64,000 nt of DNA from the NCBI GenBank assembly GCA_963744345.1, contig CAVUTD010000019.1, positions 62,001 through 126,000 on the forward strand, read 5' to 3'. A program made the position numbers and the translations under genes. Positions 1-8,841 of this stretch are shown here, piece after piece. The first letter of the stretch is position 1. Each line of letters starts with the position of its first letter. This DNA is from DASTFP01 sp963744345. Lineage in GTDB: Bacteria > Verrucomicrobiota > Verrucomicrobiia > Chthoniobacterales > Terrimicrobiaceae. Under the pieces are notes generated by a model, which was not told the origin of the DNA, ran no database searches, and saw nothing but the letters and a program-made list of their open reading frames with translations.

Positions 1-646
1 TATAAAACAGGTTGCGAAACTCGCGACGCATCCATGGGCCGGAGTCATCCTGATCAGATATCGCATAGATGCGGAGCTTAGCGACGAATTGCTCCACTTC
101 TTCAGGTCCCCGGGTTTCTCGCACATGAAAGAGTGCCTGAGCCAGGGTATTCGGCCCGCCCCATATCGAAACGTATAAAGGTCGGGGATCGTTGCGATCC
201 GCCGCGTCAATGAGCAACTGAGCGCCCGGCGTAAGTTTGCCCCTGCCGACGACTGACATACCGTAGGCTCGCTGACCTGGTTTGACCAAAGCTGAGAGAT
301 AATCGAACGTGGGAAAGCCCTCCGCATGCTGGAGGAGATTCGACCGGATCCGACCGTAATTCGAAAGAACCTGCTGAATGATCTCCGGGCTGACTTTATC
401 CCGTTGCCAACACGAGGTCGTGGCGACGAGCCCCTCAAGATCAATCTCGTTGGAGTATAAGAGAAGTCGAGTAAGGGACATTTGGTCATCGGGTTCATTG
501 CCAATATCGGTCAGCACAAAAAGCCTGGGTTTACCCTGAAACGATTCAACGAGAGAAGCGCGACTCCTTATGGCTTCTTCCTTGGTGGGATAAGAATCAG
601 GGCTGGAAGAGAAGCCGGGGGGACGAAGAGGTACGCGTTCGATGTG
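1..646 (-). CDS. DUF1593 / nucleoside-hydrolase-like protein (partial, start unresolved)
   Basis: The reverse strand reads continuously into the window edge. It contains the metal-binding-type stretch RLFVLTDIGNEPDDQ, then LVATTSCWQRDKVSP, and a middle region with SIWGGPNTLAQAL and YAISDQDDSGPWMR. This order matches DUF1593 proteins, which resemble nucleoside hydrolases and are often secreted in polysaccharide-degrading bacteria. The C-terminal part lies outside the window. An in-frame TAA sits at 647-649 and no ATG or GTG follows it before the conserved domain. An ATG at 660 opens a different frame with a hydrophobic start. The 5' end is therefore frameshifted, or the start codon is non-standard. 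The enzymatic function is not established for the family. Confidence 0.6.
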
Positions 647-827
647 TTAGGTGTAAACATTGGATTGTTAATGCTCGGCCTGTCTAATGTATCGATCCGT
701 ATAAGCCGCGCCTAGAACGATCTGATCAGGGTGGTTCGACGTTCGGTTAGACTCGACTCTAGCCCATTATTTTCGCTTTACGCTCGGCGGCGAGTAAACT
801 CTCATCAGCTGGGTTGAAGAACTTTCT

Positions 828-1670
828 GTGACGGCGACGAACTACATTCTTGAGATGCAGGATATCGACAAGTCCTTCTCAGGGGTAAAGGTTCTCAATC
901 AAGTTTCCCTTCGCGTACGGGCAGGCGAGGTGCAGGCCCTCATGGGAGAGAACGGCGCCGGGAAGTCAACTTTGATGAAAATCCTCATGGGAATATATAA
1001 AGCCGATTCGGGAAGTATTCGTATCGGTGGGGAGGAAGTAAGCATTCACGGTCCAAGAGATGCCCTCTCCAAGGGAATGTCCTGAGCCATAGGAATTACA
1101 TCCCGTCTTGGACATGGAGGTTGCCGAGAATATCTTTATCGGTCGCGAAATCCTGAAAAAAGGGCTCGAAAAGTTTTGGATCGTAGACAAGGTGTCATGC
1201 GTCGGGAATCGGCGCGACTGTTCGAGGAACTTGGCGAGCACATTAATCCCAGAGCGCTGATGCGACATCTGAGCGTGGCGCAGATTCAGCTCGTGGAAAT
1301 TGTCAAGGCCATCTCGCTTTCCGCCAACACCATCATTATGGACGAACCTACTTCCGCCATTACGGAAAAGGAAGTCGAAGTCCTGCTCAAGCAGATCAAT
1401 AAGCTCAAGGCTCAAGGAGTCGCCATTATCTATATCTCACCGAATGGAGGAATTTTTCGAATCGCCGATACCATCACGGTGCTTCGCGATGGACAGTTAG
1501 TCGGCTCGGATTCGGCGCAAAAATCTGGATCGGGACAAACTCACCTCGATGATGGTAGGCAGGCAAATTTCCGAACTGTTCCCGAAAGAGCACCCTCAGG
1601 CTGGCGACGTCCTCCTGGAAGCGAGGAGTATCACCCGGGGGCAAGCGGGTCAAAAACGTGAGCGTTGATC
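828..1670 (+). pseudogene. Decayed sugar ABC transporter ATPase (RbsA/MglA-like)
   Basis: The first 85 codons are a good RbsA-type N-terminus with Walker A GENGAGKST near residue 42. TGA at 1083-1085 interrupts the reading. The next part resumes in other frames: VLDMEVAENIFIGREI around 1110-1155, then VEIVKAISLSANTIIMDEPTSA with Walker B around 1295-1355, then MMVGRQISELFPKE around 1550. At least three frame changes are needed to read the family sequence, and the second ATPase half is missing. It lies tail-to-tail with the intact minus-strand sugar operon, so it is probably a dead paralogue of that operon's ATPase or part of a second operon. No functional protein is expected. Confidence 0.85.
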
Positions 1671-1925
1671 TGCTTCCCTTAAGGCGGTTGAGGACGCAAA
1701 GCTCCAGGACAAAATCAAAGTCTATGGAATCGATGCGACACCAGATGCATTAGCACTGTTAAACAGGGCAGGCCTGCCGCAACTGTTTCTCAAAGCACAA
1801 CAGCTCAGGGACGTGAAACCATAAAGGCAGCTTATGCACTTTCGAACGGTGAAAAAGTAGAGCCGACAAAGTTGGTAAACTTCACCTTAATCACTTCAGA
1901 AAACGTTGATAAGTTCCTAAAGTAG
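1671..1925 (+). pseudogene. 3' remnant of a periplasmic sugar-binding protein gene (RbsB-like)
   Basis: Directly after the ATPase remnant the plus strand reads KAVEDAKLQDKIKVYGIDAT near 1680-1740. After a frame change near 1775 it reads TVSQSTTAQGRETIKAAYA and ends LITSENVDKFLK with a TAG stop at 1923-1925. This is the C-terminal lobe of a ribose-type substrate-binding protein. The ATPase C-terminal half, any permease gene and most of the binding protein are absent, so an internal deletion joined the two remnants. Confidence 0.75.
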
Positions 1926-2011
1926 TAGGCGTCTGACCATCGCGCATGTCTGCGGCAGCGGTCTATGATCGCCGGAGCTTCCGATCGCTCGGCGGCTGCG
2001 CTTAGAGACAA

Positions 2012-3484
2012 CTAATTAGCTTTCGCTCGCGCCACCGCGGCTTGCCAGCCTGCGTAAAGCTCTTGGCGTTGGGAATCCGGCATTTTCGGCTCGAATCGTT
2101 CGAATTGCCGGGGCAAGGCTGCGAGTTCCTCGAGGCTTGTCCAGAAACCGGTGGCCAATCCGGCGAGGAAGGCTGCTCCGAGGGGCGAAACTTCGGGAGA
2201 GGAGTTTCGGAGGATGCCGCAGTTGAGGATGTCGGCTTGAAACTGCATCAGCTGGTCATTTCGGGTCGCTCCTCCATCCGCCAGCAGTGACTGGAGTTGG
2301 ATACCAGCGTCTTCTTGCATCGCGTCGAAAACGTCCCGCACCTGGTAGGCAATCGAGTCAAGGACTGCGCGTGCCACATGAGCGGCCGTCGTGCCCCGAG
2401 TCATGCCGCAGATCATTCCCCGCGCCGCTTCGTCCCAATGGGGCGCGCCCAATCCGACAAATGCGGGCACCACGTAAACTCCGGCTGTGTCACTGACCTG
2501 CTGCGCTAATGTTGCCACGCGCATGGCGGGCTCGTCGGCCCCAAGAAACTGACCGAACCACTGAACGGCAGATCCAGTTACGGAAATGTTGCCTTCCAAA
2601 GCATAAGTGATGCGGTCCAATCCCCAGGCTACTGTGGAGGAAAGTCCGCGGTCTGAAATTCGGAGCTCCTCAATCGGTGTCATCAAGGACGAGCCAGTCC
2701 CGTAGGTGGCCTTGATTGAACCGGGCAGAAATCCCCGCTGGCCGAAAAGCGCGGCATGTGAATCGCCGATCATGCTGGCGATAGGTATTCCAGCGCTCAG
2801 CGAACCAACGCTTGTCGTTTCGCCAAAGATTCCAGAGGAGGGTCGAATCTGCGGCAGCCCAGAAGCCGGAACTTCGAAGAGCTTCAGGAGTTCATCGTCC
2901 CATGCCGCGCTTCGGAGGTTGAAAAGCTGGGTGCGTGCTGCGTTGCTGTAGTCGGTGGCATGAAGCCTGCCGCCGCTGAGGTTCCAAAGAAGCCAGCTGT
3001 CAACGGTTCCCAGGCAGGCATCATCCGCAGATTGTCCGTTAGCCTCGGCTTGCTTGAGGAGCCAGCGGGCTTTGCTTGCTGAAAAAAGCGGATCAATCGT
3101 CAGGCCCGTTCGTCCGCGCAGGAAGGGCTCCAATCCTTGGTTGCTCAGATCCTGGCAAAAGTCTGCCGTGCGACGACACTGCCAGATTACTGCCGGCCCG
3201 AGCGGTCGGCCGCTGGAACGATCCCAGGCGAGAATTGTCTCCCGCTGGTTGGAAATTCCGATGGCGGCGAGGCGGTCCGAAGACACCTGGCTGATACAGC
3301 CGTCCACGACAGTTTGGACGGCGTTCCAGATAGCAAGCGGATCCTGCTCCACCCATCCGGGTTGCGGGAACGCAATGGCCATCGGAACGGAGGCACGCGC
3401 CACAATCCTCCCCTCGCGATCGACGGCGATGGCCTTGGTGTTCGACGTTCCCTGGTCGATCGCTAGAATGAAATCCTTCGGCAT
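2012..3484 (-). CDS. FGGY-family carbohydrate kinase (glycerol kinase-like)
   Basis: This is an ATP-dependent sugar or polyol kinase of the FGGY family, about 490 residues, which is normal length. The N-terminal phosphate-binding motif DQGTSNTKA lies at residues 7-15, the central GDSHAALFGQRG near 238, and the C-terminal adenosine motif DGGATRNDQLMQFQADI near 403. The C-terminal region is closest in style to glycerol kinase (MQFQADI, GAAFLAGLATGFW). The context, a sugar ABC operon with split transketolase, makes a ketopentose, ketotetrose or branched-sugar kinase equally possible. An upstream ATG at 3526 would overlap the preceding SDR by 23 bases. The ATG at 3484 follows that stop by about 20 bases and fits the family start better. 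It is the last gene of the operon. Confidence 0.8.
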   Translation of the reverse strand: MPKDFILAIDQGTSNTKAIAVDREGRIVARASVPMAIAFPQPGWVEQDPLAIWNAVQTVVDGCISQVSSDRLAAIGISNQRETILAWDRSSGRPLGPAVIWQCRRTADFCQDLSNQGLEPFLRGRTGLTIDPLFSASKARWLLKQAEANGQSADDACLGTVDSWLLWNLSGGRLHATDYSNAARTQLFNLRSAAWDDELLKLFEVPASGLPQIRPSSGIFGETTSVGSLSAGIPIASMIGDSHAALFGQRGFLPGSIKATYGTGSSLMTPIEELRISDRGLSSTVAWGLDRITYALEGNISVTGSAVQWFGQFLGADEPAMRVATLAQQVSDTAGVYVVPAFVGLGAPHWDEAARGMICGMTRGTTAAHVARAVLDSIAYQVRDVFDAMQEDAGIQLQSLLADGGATRNDQLMQFQADILNCGILRNSSPEVSPLGAAFLAGLATGFWTSLEELAALPRQFERFEPKMPDSQRQELYAGWQAAVARAKAN

Positions 3485-3503
3485 CTGATTGCCTAACGGC
3501 TTC

Positions 3504-4271
3504 TCACCAGCACACGAAACCGCCATCGACGATCAGGTCGATGCCGGTGACGAAGGAAGCTGCCTTGCTGGAGAGGAACACGGCTGGGCCGACCATTTCA
3601 TCGACTGTGGCCATGCGGCCCATCGGGGTATCGGCCTCAAACTGTTTTACCTGTTCAGCCACCTCCGGGCGCAAATTCATCGGAGTCGCCGTATAGCCTG
3701 GGCTGATCGCATTGACACGTATACCCGAGGGGCACCACTCCATGGCGAAGCTTTTTGTCAGATGGATCACCGCGGCCTTCGAAGCGTTGTAATGCACCTG
3801 CAGAATGCCGCGATTAACAATGGTGCCCGACATCGAGGCGATATTGACGATCGAACCTTCCTTTCGGGGAAGCATGACCCTCGCTTCTGCCTGACAGGAG
3901 AGAAAAACGCCGGTGACATTAATATCGAAAACCCGTTGCCATTGAGCCAACGGCATCTCTTCAGCTGGAGCGGCATCAGCGACGCCAGCGCAGTTCGCCG
4001 CTACGGCTATGGGCCCGAGCTCCTTTTCCAGATTGGAAATGGCCGAGGAGAGATCGTCCGCTTTTGTCACATCGCCGGTAAGCACGAGTCCACGCTGACC
4101 GACGTCTTGAATTTTCTTGAGCGTCTCATCTAAGCCGCCGCTGCTTCTCGCAAGATCAAAACATCCAACTGATGCTCCGGCTTCTGCCAAACCTAGGGCG
4201 ATGCGTTGCCCGATTCCGCTGGCCGCCCCGGTGACGAACGCGACTTTTCCTTCGAGACTAAACAGGTTCAT
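3504..4271 (-). CDS. SDR-family polyol/sugar dehydrogenase
   Basis: This 255-residue classical short-chain dehydrogenase has the Rossmann motif TGAASGIGQ at residues 14-22, NCAG near 95, the catalytic Ser near 146 and YNASK near 160. The C-terminus SFVTGIDLIVDGGFVCW and the ISPGYTATPMN segment resemble D-arabinitol/xylitol/mannitol 2-dehydrogenase-type SDRs. It probably uses NAD(P) to interconvert a polyol and a ketose. It sits between the ABC ATPase gene upstream and the FGGY kinase downstream, so its ketose product could feed the kinase. The substrate assignment is inferred from general family resemblance only. Confidence 0.85.
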   Translation of the reverse strand: MNLFSLEGKVAFVTGAASGIGQRIALGLAEAGASVGCFDLARSSGGLDETLKKIQDVGQRGLVLTGDVTKADDLSSAISNLEKELGPIAVAANCAGVADAAPAEEMPLAQWQRVFDINVTGVFLSCQAEARVMLPRKEGSIVNIASMSGTIVNRGILQVHYNASKAAVIHLTKSFAMEWCPSGIRVNAISPGYTATPMNLRPEVAEQVKQFEADTPMGRMATVDEMVGPAVFLSSKAASFVTGIDLIVDGGFVCW

Positions 4272-4304
4272 TTATCAATTCGATTGGATTTGAGGGTTGC
4301 CGCT

Positions 4305-5840
4305 TTAAGCGGTTGCGAGTTTCATGATGGCCACGTTGCTGATCTGATCTCGTTCGAGAATGCCTTGGTTGCGCCCGCGAGCGAGCACCAAAACACGGTG
4401 CGAAAGCCCCATCACCTCTTCGAGGTCTGAGCTGACCACGACGACCGCCATGCCGGATTTCGCCAGATCGGTAATCGTTTCGTAAATGGCCGCCCGGGCA
4501 CCCATATCGATTCCGCGGGTCGGTTCGTCGAGAATGAAGACCTTCGGCCCTCGCGAAATCCAGCGAGCGATAATCACCTTTTGCTGATTTCCCCCCGAAA
4601 GGTAGCGGACCAACTGTTCGGCTTTGCCTTTGACGCCCAAGCGCTTGATAGCCCCGGCGGCGAAAGTTTCCACCTGGCGCGGAGAGATAAAGCCATTGGT
4701 TGCCAACCGGTCAAAGTTTCCCAGCGCCAGATTGGTTGCAACGCTGTGCGAAAGCACGACGCCCTGCGCTTTCCGATCTTCAGGCACCAGGACGAGCCCG
4801 GCGTCTATGGCGTCACTCGGCGACTTAATTTCAACCCGGCGGCCATCGATGGTGATCGAGCCGGAGCTGAGGGGATCCGCTCCAGTGATGGCGCGAACCA
4901 ATTCGGTGCGGCCCGCGCCTACAATGCCGGCAATGCCAAATATCTCGCCGGCGTGAACGGTAAAGCTTACATCTTTGAACGCGCCATCTGGAGCGGAGAG
5001 GTTTTCTACGCGGAGGACTTCCTTTTCCTCAGGTTCTTTGATCTTCGGGAAAATTCGATCAACGCTTCGCCCAACCATCCCCTCGAGCAGGACGTGCACA
5101 GGCACCTGTGCGGTGTCGTGAGTCGCTACTAATCGCCCGTCACGCAGGACGGCCACCCTGTCGGCGATTCGGGCGATCTCCTCGAGGCGATGGCTGATAT
5201 AGATGAAGCTTACGCCCTGCTTCCGCAACTGATCGAGCTGGGCAAAGAGCCGCTCTGTTTCCTCGCCGCCCAGGGCCGCGGTGGGCTCATCCAGGATCAA
5301 CAGCTTCGCATTAAGCGTTAGCGCCTTCGCGATTTCGACCTGCTGCTGCGCGGCCACCCGGAGGGTTCGGACGAGCGTGGTCGGGGGGATATTTAGGCCA
5401 AGTCGATGAAGCTGCTCCGCGGCGCGGCGATTCATCGTTTCACGATCGATGAAGCCGCCACGGTTCGGAAGGCGCCCGACAAACACATTCTCCGCGATTG
5501 TCAAATCGGGCAACAGTCGCATCTCCTGATGGATAAGGACGATTCCGGTATCGATCGCTTCGCCGGGTCTATCAGGGGCGTATGGTTCTCCCTCCCACTG
5601 CATTGTGCCCGAATCGGGCAGGAGCAAGCCGGCAAGAATGGACGAGAAGGTGGACTTCCCCGCTCCATTCTCACCAAGCAGGGCAACGAGCTCGCCCGGG
5701 TAAATGTCGAGATCAATTCCGGTAAGAACGACATTACCTGAAAAGCTCTTACTGATACCGCGAGCCGAGAGCCTCGGGGAAGCGCCGCCTTTGGCAGCGC
5801 TCCCCGTGGGCGTAGAATTTGTATTCGCTGTGGCCATCAC
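4305..5840 (-). CDS. Sugar ABC transporter ATP-binding protein (RbsA/MglA family)
   Basis: This 511-residue protein has two fused ABC ATPase domains, the expected size for ribose/galactose-type importers. The first Walker A GENGAGKST is at about residue 54 and the first Walker B-type segment is LLILDEPTAALGG. The second domain has the degenerate nucleotide loop GIVGAGRTE near 301 and the signature LSGGNQQK near 413, then VFILDEPTRGIDMGA. A degenerate second P-loop is typical of the family. It energises import with the permease and binding protein encoded just upstream. About 20 N-terminal residues rich in Thr, Ser and Gly precede the domain. Confidence 0.93.
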   Translation of the reverse strand: MMATANTNSTPTGSAAKGGASPRLSARGISKSFSGNVVLTGIDLDIYPGELVALLGENGAGKSTFSSILAGLLLPDSGTMQWEGEPYAPDRPGEAIDTGIVLIHQEMRLLPDLTIAENVFVGRLPNRGGFIDRETMNRRAAEQLHRLGLNIPPTTLVRTLRVAAQQQVEIAKALTLNAKLLILDEPTAALGGEETERLFAQLDQLRKQGVSFIYISHRLEEIARIADRVAVLRDGRLVATHDTAQVPVHVLLEGMVGRSVDRIFPKIKEPEEKEVLRVENLSAPDGAFKDVSFTVHAGEIFGIAGIVGAGRTELVRAITGADPLSSGSITIDGRRVEIKSPSDAIDAGLVLVPEDRKAQGVVLSHSVATNLALGNFDRLATNGFISPRQVETFAAGAIKRLGVKGKAEQLVRYLSGGNQQKVIIARWISRGPKVFILDEPTRGIDMGARAAIYETITDLAKSGMAVVVVSSDLEEVMGLSHRVLVLARGRNQGILERDQISNVAIMKLATA

Positions 5841-5860
5841 GCTAGCTCAACAATTGCCTC

Positions 5861-6817
5861 TTAGGGATGATTCTCGATGAACGGCTTGACGTTCTCCTTT
5901 GTAGTCAGGACAGCCTCCTGAAGCTGTTCTTTGGGAAGTTGCTTGCCATCGGCGAGCGCCAGCGCACTTTCCAAGGCGAGTTTGCCCATCCCTTGAGTCT
6001 TTTGGGTCATTGTTGCATCAAGCGTTCCGCTCTCGACGGCCTTGAGCCCGGCCACGTCCCCATCGAAGCCTACGACGATTACGTCATGATCAAGGTTGGC
6101 CACTTTAACGGCTTGAGCGGCCCCAAGCGCCAGGGCATCGGCGCGGCCAAAGAAGACGGTGATATCCGGGAATCTCTGGAGCATGTCTTGCCCGATAGCG
6201 AAGCCTTCATCCTGCATCCACGCGTTACTCGGCTGCTTGGCGATAACCTTCAGGTCGGGGAACTTCGAAAGCGCTTCACTGAAACCCTTGTCGCGGTCCA
6301 GTTCGGGTGTCGTGCCGAGTTGACCCTGAATGACGGCCACCTTGCCTTTGCCGCCGGTGAGTTTGCCGACGTGTTCGCCAAGCGTGCGAGCCGCAGCGAC
6401 ACTGTCAGTCGCAATGAAGGTGTCGCCGGGGGCGTCAGGAGCATTGCGATCAACAGCGACAACGGGGATCTTTGCGTCTTGCGCCGCCTTGACGGGCACT
6501 CCGGCCGCTGTGGCGCCCGCAGGGATGTAGATGAGCGCGTCAACTCCGCGGGTGATCAAGTCCTGAATCTGGCTGACCTGCGTCGCAGCATCGCCCTTCG
6601 CGTCCACTGTGACAACCTTGACGCCCTTAGCTTTGGCTTCGCGCTCCACGGCTTGTTTGATTTGATTGAAGAAATCAGCCTGGAGGTTGGCAACGGCTAA
6701 TCCTACGGATTTCTCCTTCTCCGCTGAGAAAACTGTTGATGTTAAGCTGGCACAGATTCCAAGGGCCGCACCCGCGGCAAGGAGGAGTTTAAATTTACTG
6801 AGGGAGTCTTTGATCAT
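5861..6817 (-). CDS. Sugar ABC transporter substrate-binding protein (RbsB-like)
   Basis: This 318-residue periplasmic binding protein of the ribose family opens with a Sec-type signal peptide: a basic start, a hydrophobic core LLLAAGAALGICASL and likely cleavage near residue 31. The mature domain starts VGLAVANLQADFFNQIKQAV and contains DALIYIPAGATAAGVPV and VVAVDRNAPD, the ligand-proximal hinge segments of the family. The C-terminal lobe has GFDGDVAGLKAVESG. It captures the sugar in the periplasm and delivers it to the permease. The gene lies between permease and ATPase genes on the same strand, so the operon order here is C-B-A. Confidence 0.93.
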   Translation of the reverse strand: MIKDSLSKFKLLLAAGAALGICASLTSTVFSAEKEKSVGLAVANLQADFFNQIKQAVEREAKAKGVKVVTVDAKGDAATQVSQIQDLITRGVDALIYIPAGATAAGVPVKAAQDAKIPVVAVDRNAPDAPGDTFIATDSVAAARTLGEHVGKLTGGKGKVAVIQGQLGTTPELDRDKGFSEALSKFPDLKVIAKQPSNAWMQDEGFAIGQDMLQRFPDITVFFGRADALALGAAQAVKVANLDHDVIVVGFDGDVAGLKAVESGTLDATMTQKTQGMGKLALESALALADGKQLPKEQLQEAVLTTKENVKPFIENHP

Positions 6818-6885
6818 GGTTTGATTGGGTTGAGTTTATGGGTTGTTTTCTAAAAGCTAGGATGAGCGCTTTCGTGGTGCCAGAG

Positions 6886-7881
6886 CTAATCTTTTCTGCG
6901 AAGGGTGTCCGCCGCCACAGCGAGTGCGATGACAACGCCAATAACGATCTGTTGAACGAAAGGCGAAACACCGCTGAGGTTGAGCCCGTTGCGCAGAACG
7001 CCGATGATCAGCACGCCGACAATGGTTCCGGGAATTCCACCGACGCCGCCATTCAAACTTGCGCCGCCGATGACCACTGCTGCGATGGTGTCGAGCTCAT
7101 AGCCAAGTCCCGCGCTTGGCTGGGAGGAATTAAGGCGGCAAGCCAGGGCGACCGAGGCTAAGGCGGACAAAAACCCGGAAAGGGCGTATACACCCATTGT
7201 CAATCGTCGGACCCGGATACCGGCAAGCCGTGCAACTTCGGCGCTTCCGCCGATGGCATAGAGGCTTCGTCCAAGAGTCGTATAGCGGAGAATCGCCCAA
7301 CTGATCAGCGCCAGAATAATAAACGTCGCCACGGTCACCGAGAGGAATCCAAAATGGCGCACGGTCGAAAGGCGGGTGAACCCCTCCGGATAGCCGACGA
7401 TCTGGCGGCCTTCGGTGATGATGTTTGCCAGGCCGCGGCCGATAGACATCATCGTTAAGGTGGCAATGAAGGGTGGCAGCTTCGCTCTGGTAATGAGAAG
7501 CCCGTTAACCAAGCCGCACGCGGTGCCTACCAGCAAGCCGGCAACGACGGCAAGTGGCAGAGGCACTCCGCGAGTTTGGAAAAGCCAGCCCATCATCATC
7601 ATCGAGAAAGCGAGAATCGAACCCACCGAGAGATCGATGCCCGCGATGATGATCACGGCCGTCATCCCAACCGCCAGAATACCCAAGACGGTTATCTGAT
7701 CGATGATGTTCAGCCAGTTGCGCCATGTGAGAAACACGTCTGTGCTTAGCGAAAAGGCAACGCAAAGAAGGATCAGTCCAATCAGAGGACCCTGGACGCC
7801 AAGGGCGCCAAGCGACCACTCTTTCTTCTGGTGAGTGGGCGGGGGCTGGTGCTTGACGACCTCTTCCTTAGTTTCGTTCAT
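6886..7881 (-). CDS. Sugar ABC transporter permease (RbsC-like)
   Basis: This 331-residue inner-membrane permease of the ribose/xylose/AraH family has roughly eight to ten hydrophobic segments. Family landmarks are GMTAVIIIAGIDLSVGS near 75-90, LPPFIATLTMMSIGRGLA near 133, and the C-terminal GIPGTIVGVLIIGVLRNGLNL. The first about 25 residues are charged and cytoplasmic. It forms the translocation pore driven by the two-domain ATPase two genes downstream. The gap to the binding-protein gene is 68 bases and contains no clear terminator. Confidence 0.93.
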   Translation of the reverse strand: MNETKEEVVKHQPPPTHQKKEWSLGALGVQGPLIGLILLCVAFSLSTDVFLTWRNWLNIIDQITVLGILAVGMTAVIIIAGIDLSVGSILAFSMMMMGWLFQTRGVPLPLAVVAGLLVGTACGLVNGLLITRAKLPPFIATLTMMSIGRGLANIITEGRQIVGYPEGFTRLSTVRHFGFLSVTVATFIILALISWAILRYTTLGRSLYAIGGSAEVARLAGIRVRRLTMGVYALSGFLSALASVALACRLNSSQPSAGLGYELDTIAAVVIGGASLNGGVGGIPGTIVGVLIIGVLRNGLNLSGVSPFVQQIVIGVVIALAVAADTLRRKD

Positions 7882-7899
7882 AATGTAATATTGTCTAAG

Positions 7900-8841
7900 T
7901 TAACGTTTCGGAAGTAGGCCGCGCGCCGTCATCGCCAGGCCCGGTCCGTCCATGCCATAGTGTCTGAGGATTTCGACCTGACCCCCGGTAACCGTGTATT
8001 CGTCGGGAAAGCCGATGATCTTGAAAGGAACGCTCTTGCCGGCCTGCAGGAGCAAGGCCGCGCACGCCTCGCCGAGACCTCCATGCACGCTATGCTCCTC
8101 GACGGTAATCACGCCGCCGGTCTCGCTCGCGGCGCTGAGCACCGCGGCTTCGTCGAGTGGTTTGATGGTGTGCATGCTAAGCACCCGGCATTCCACGCCC
8201 TCTTTGGCCAGCAGTTCCGCCGCATCTGAGGCCGGGGCCACGGTTTCGCCAGAGGCCACGAATGTAAGCGCGGTGCCTTGGCGTATGAGCGAGGCTTTCC
8301 CGAGCTCGAACTCTTTCGAGAGTCTGGCAAGATCCGGCATGGCCTTCTTTCCAAAGCGGAGATAAACGGGGACCTCGGTCTTTGCGGCCGCAAGCACTGC
8401 TTCCCGTGTTTCGAAATTATCCGCGGGCGCGACGATTGTGACATTATGGATGGCCCGCAATGCGGCAAAATCGTGCAGCGAGTGGTGCGTCGAACCGAGC
8501 GCGCCATAGCTCACGCCAGCGCTGATTCCCACGACCTTAACCGGACGATCTGAGTAGCAGATATCATTCTTGATTTGCTCCAGGGAGCGCGCGGTGACAA
8601 AGCAGGCCGGAGAGACAGCGAACACCGTTTTGCCTGCGGCGGCCAACCCGGCCGCTACCCCGACCAGATTTTGCTCGGCTATACCCACCTCAACGATTTG
8701 CCCAGGAACCGACTTCCCAAAGGGGGCCAGTTTGCCCGAACCTCGCGAATCGCTCGTGACCACCAGGAGATTGGAATCCTGATGAGCGAGTTCGAGCAGG
8801 GTCGACGCGAAAACTTCTAAGTTTGCTTTTGGTTTTTCCAT
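7900..8841 (-). CDS. Transketolase, C-terminal subunit
   Basis: This 313-residue protein corresponds to the pyrimidine-binding and C-terminal domains of transketolase. It has EVGIAEQNLVGVAAGLAAAG near residues 51-70, SYGALGSTHHSLHDFAALRAI near 110-130, and the C-terminal domain with VEEHSVHGGLGEA. It must pair with the N-terminal subunit encoded upstream. The stop of that gene and the start here overlap by one base at 8841, which suggests coupled translation. Split transketolases occur in ribulose, apulose and other sugar-specific operons, so this pair may serve the sugar carried by the adjacent transporter and not central metabolism. Confidence 0.92.
   Translation of the reverse strand: MEKPKANLEVFASTLLELAHQDSNLLVVTSDSRGSGKLAPFGKSVPGQIVEVGIAEQNLVGVAAGLAAAGKTVFAVSPACFVTARSLEQIKNDICYSDRPVKVVGISAGVSYGALGSTHHSLHDFAALRAIHNVTIVAPADNFETREAVLAAAKTEVPVYLRFGKKAMPDLARLSKEFELGKASLIRQGTALTFVASGETVAPASDAAELLAKEGVECRVLSMHTIKPLDEAAVLSAASETGGVITVEEHSVHGGLGEACAALLLQAGKSVPFKIIGFPDEYTVTGGQVEILRHYGMDGPGLAMTARGLLPKR

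Noticed and set aside
828..1085. A standalone small ATP-binding protein
   Set aside because: The 85-residue frame stops within the ATPase domain and family sequence continues in other frames, so it is part of a pseudogene.
5406..5741. Antisense open frames inside the ABC ATPase and other genes
   Set aside because: They are shadows of real genes with no family-like sequence.
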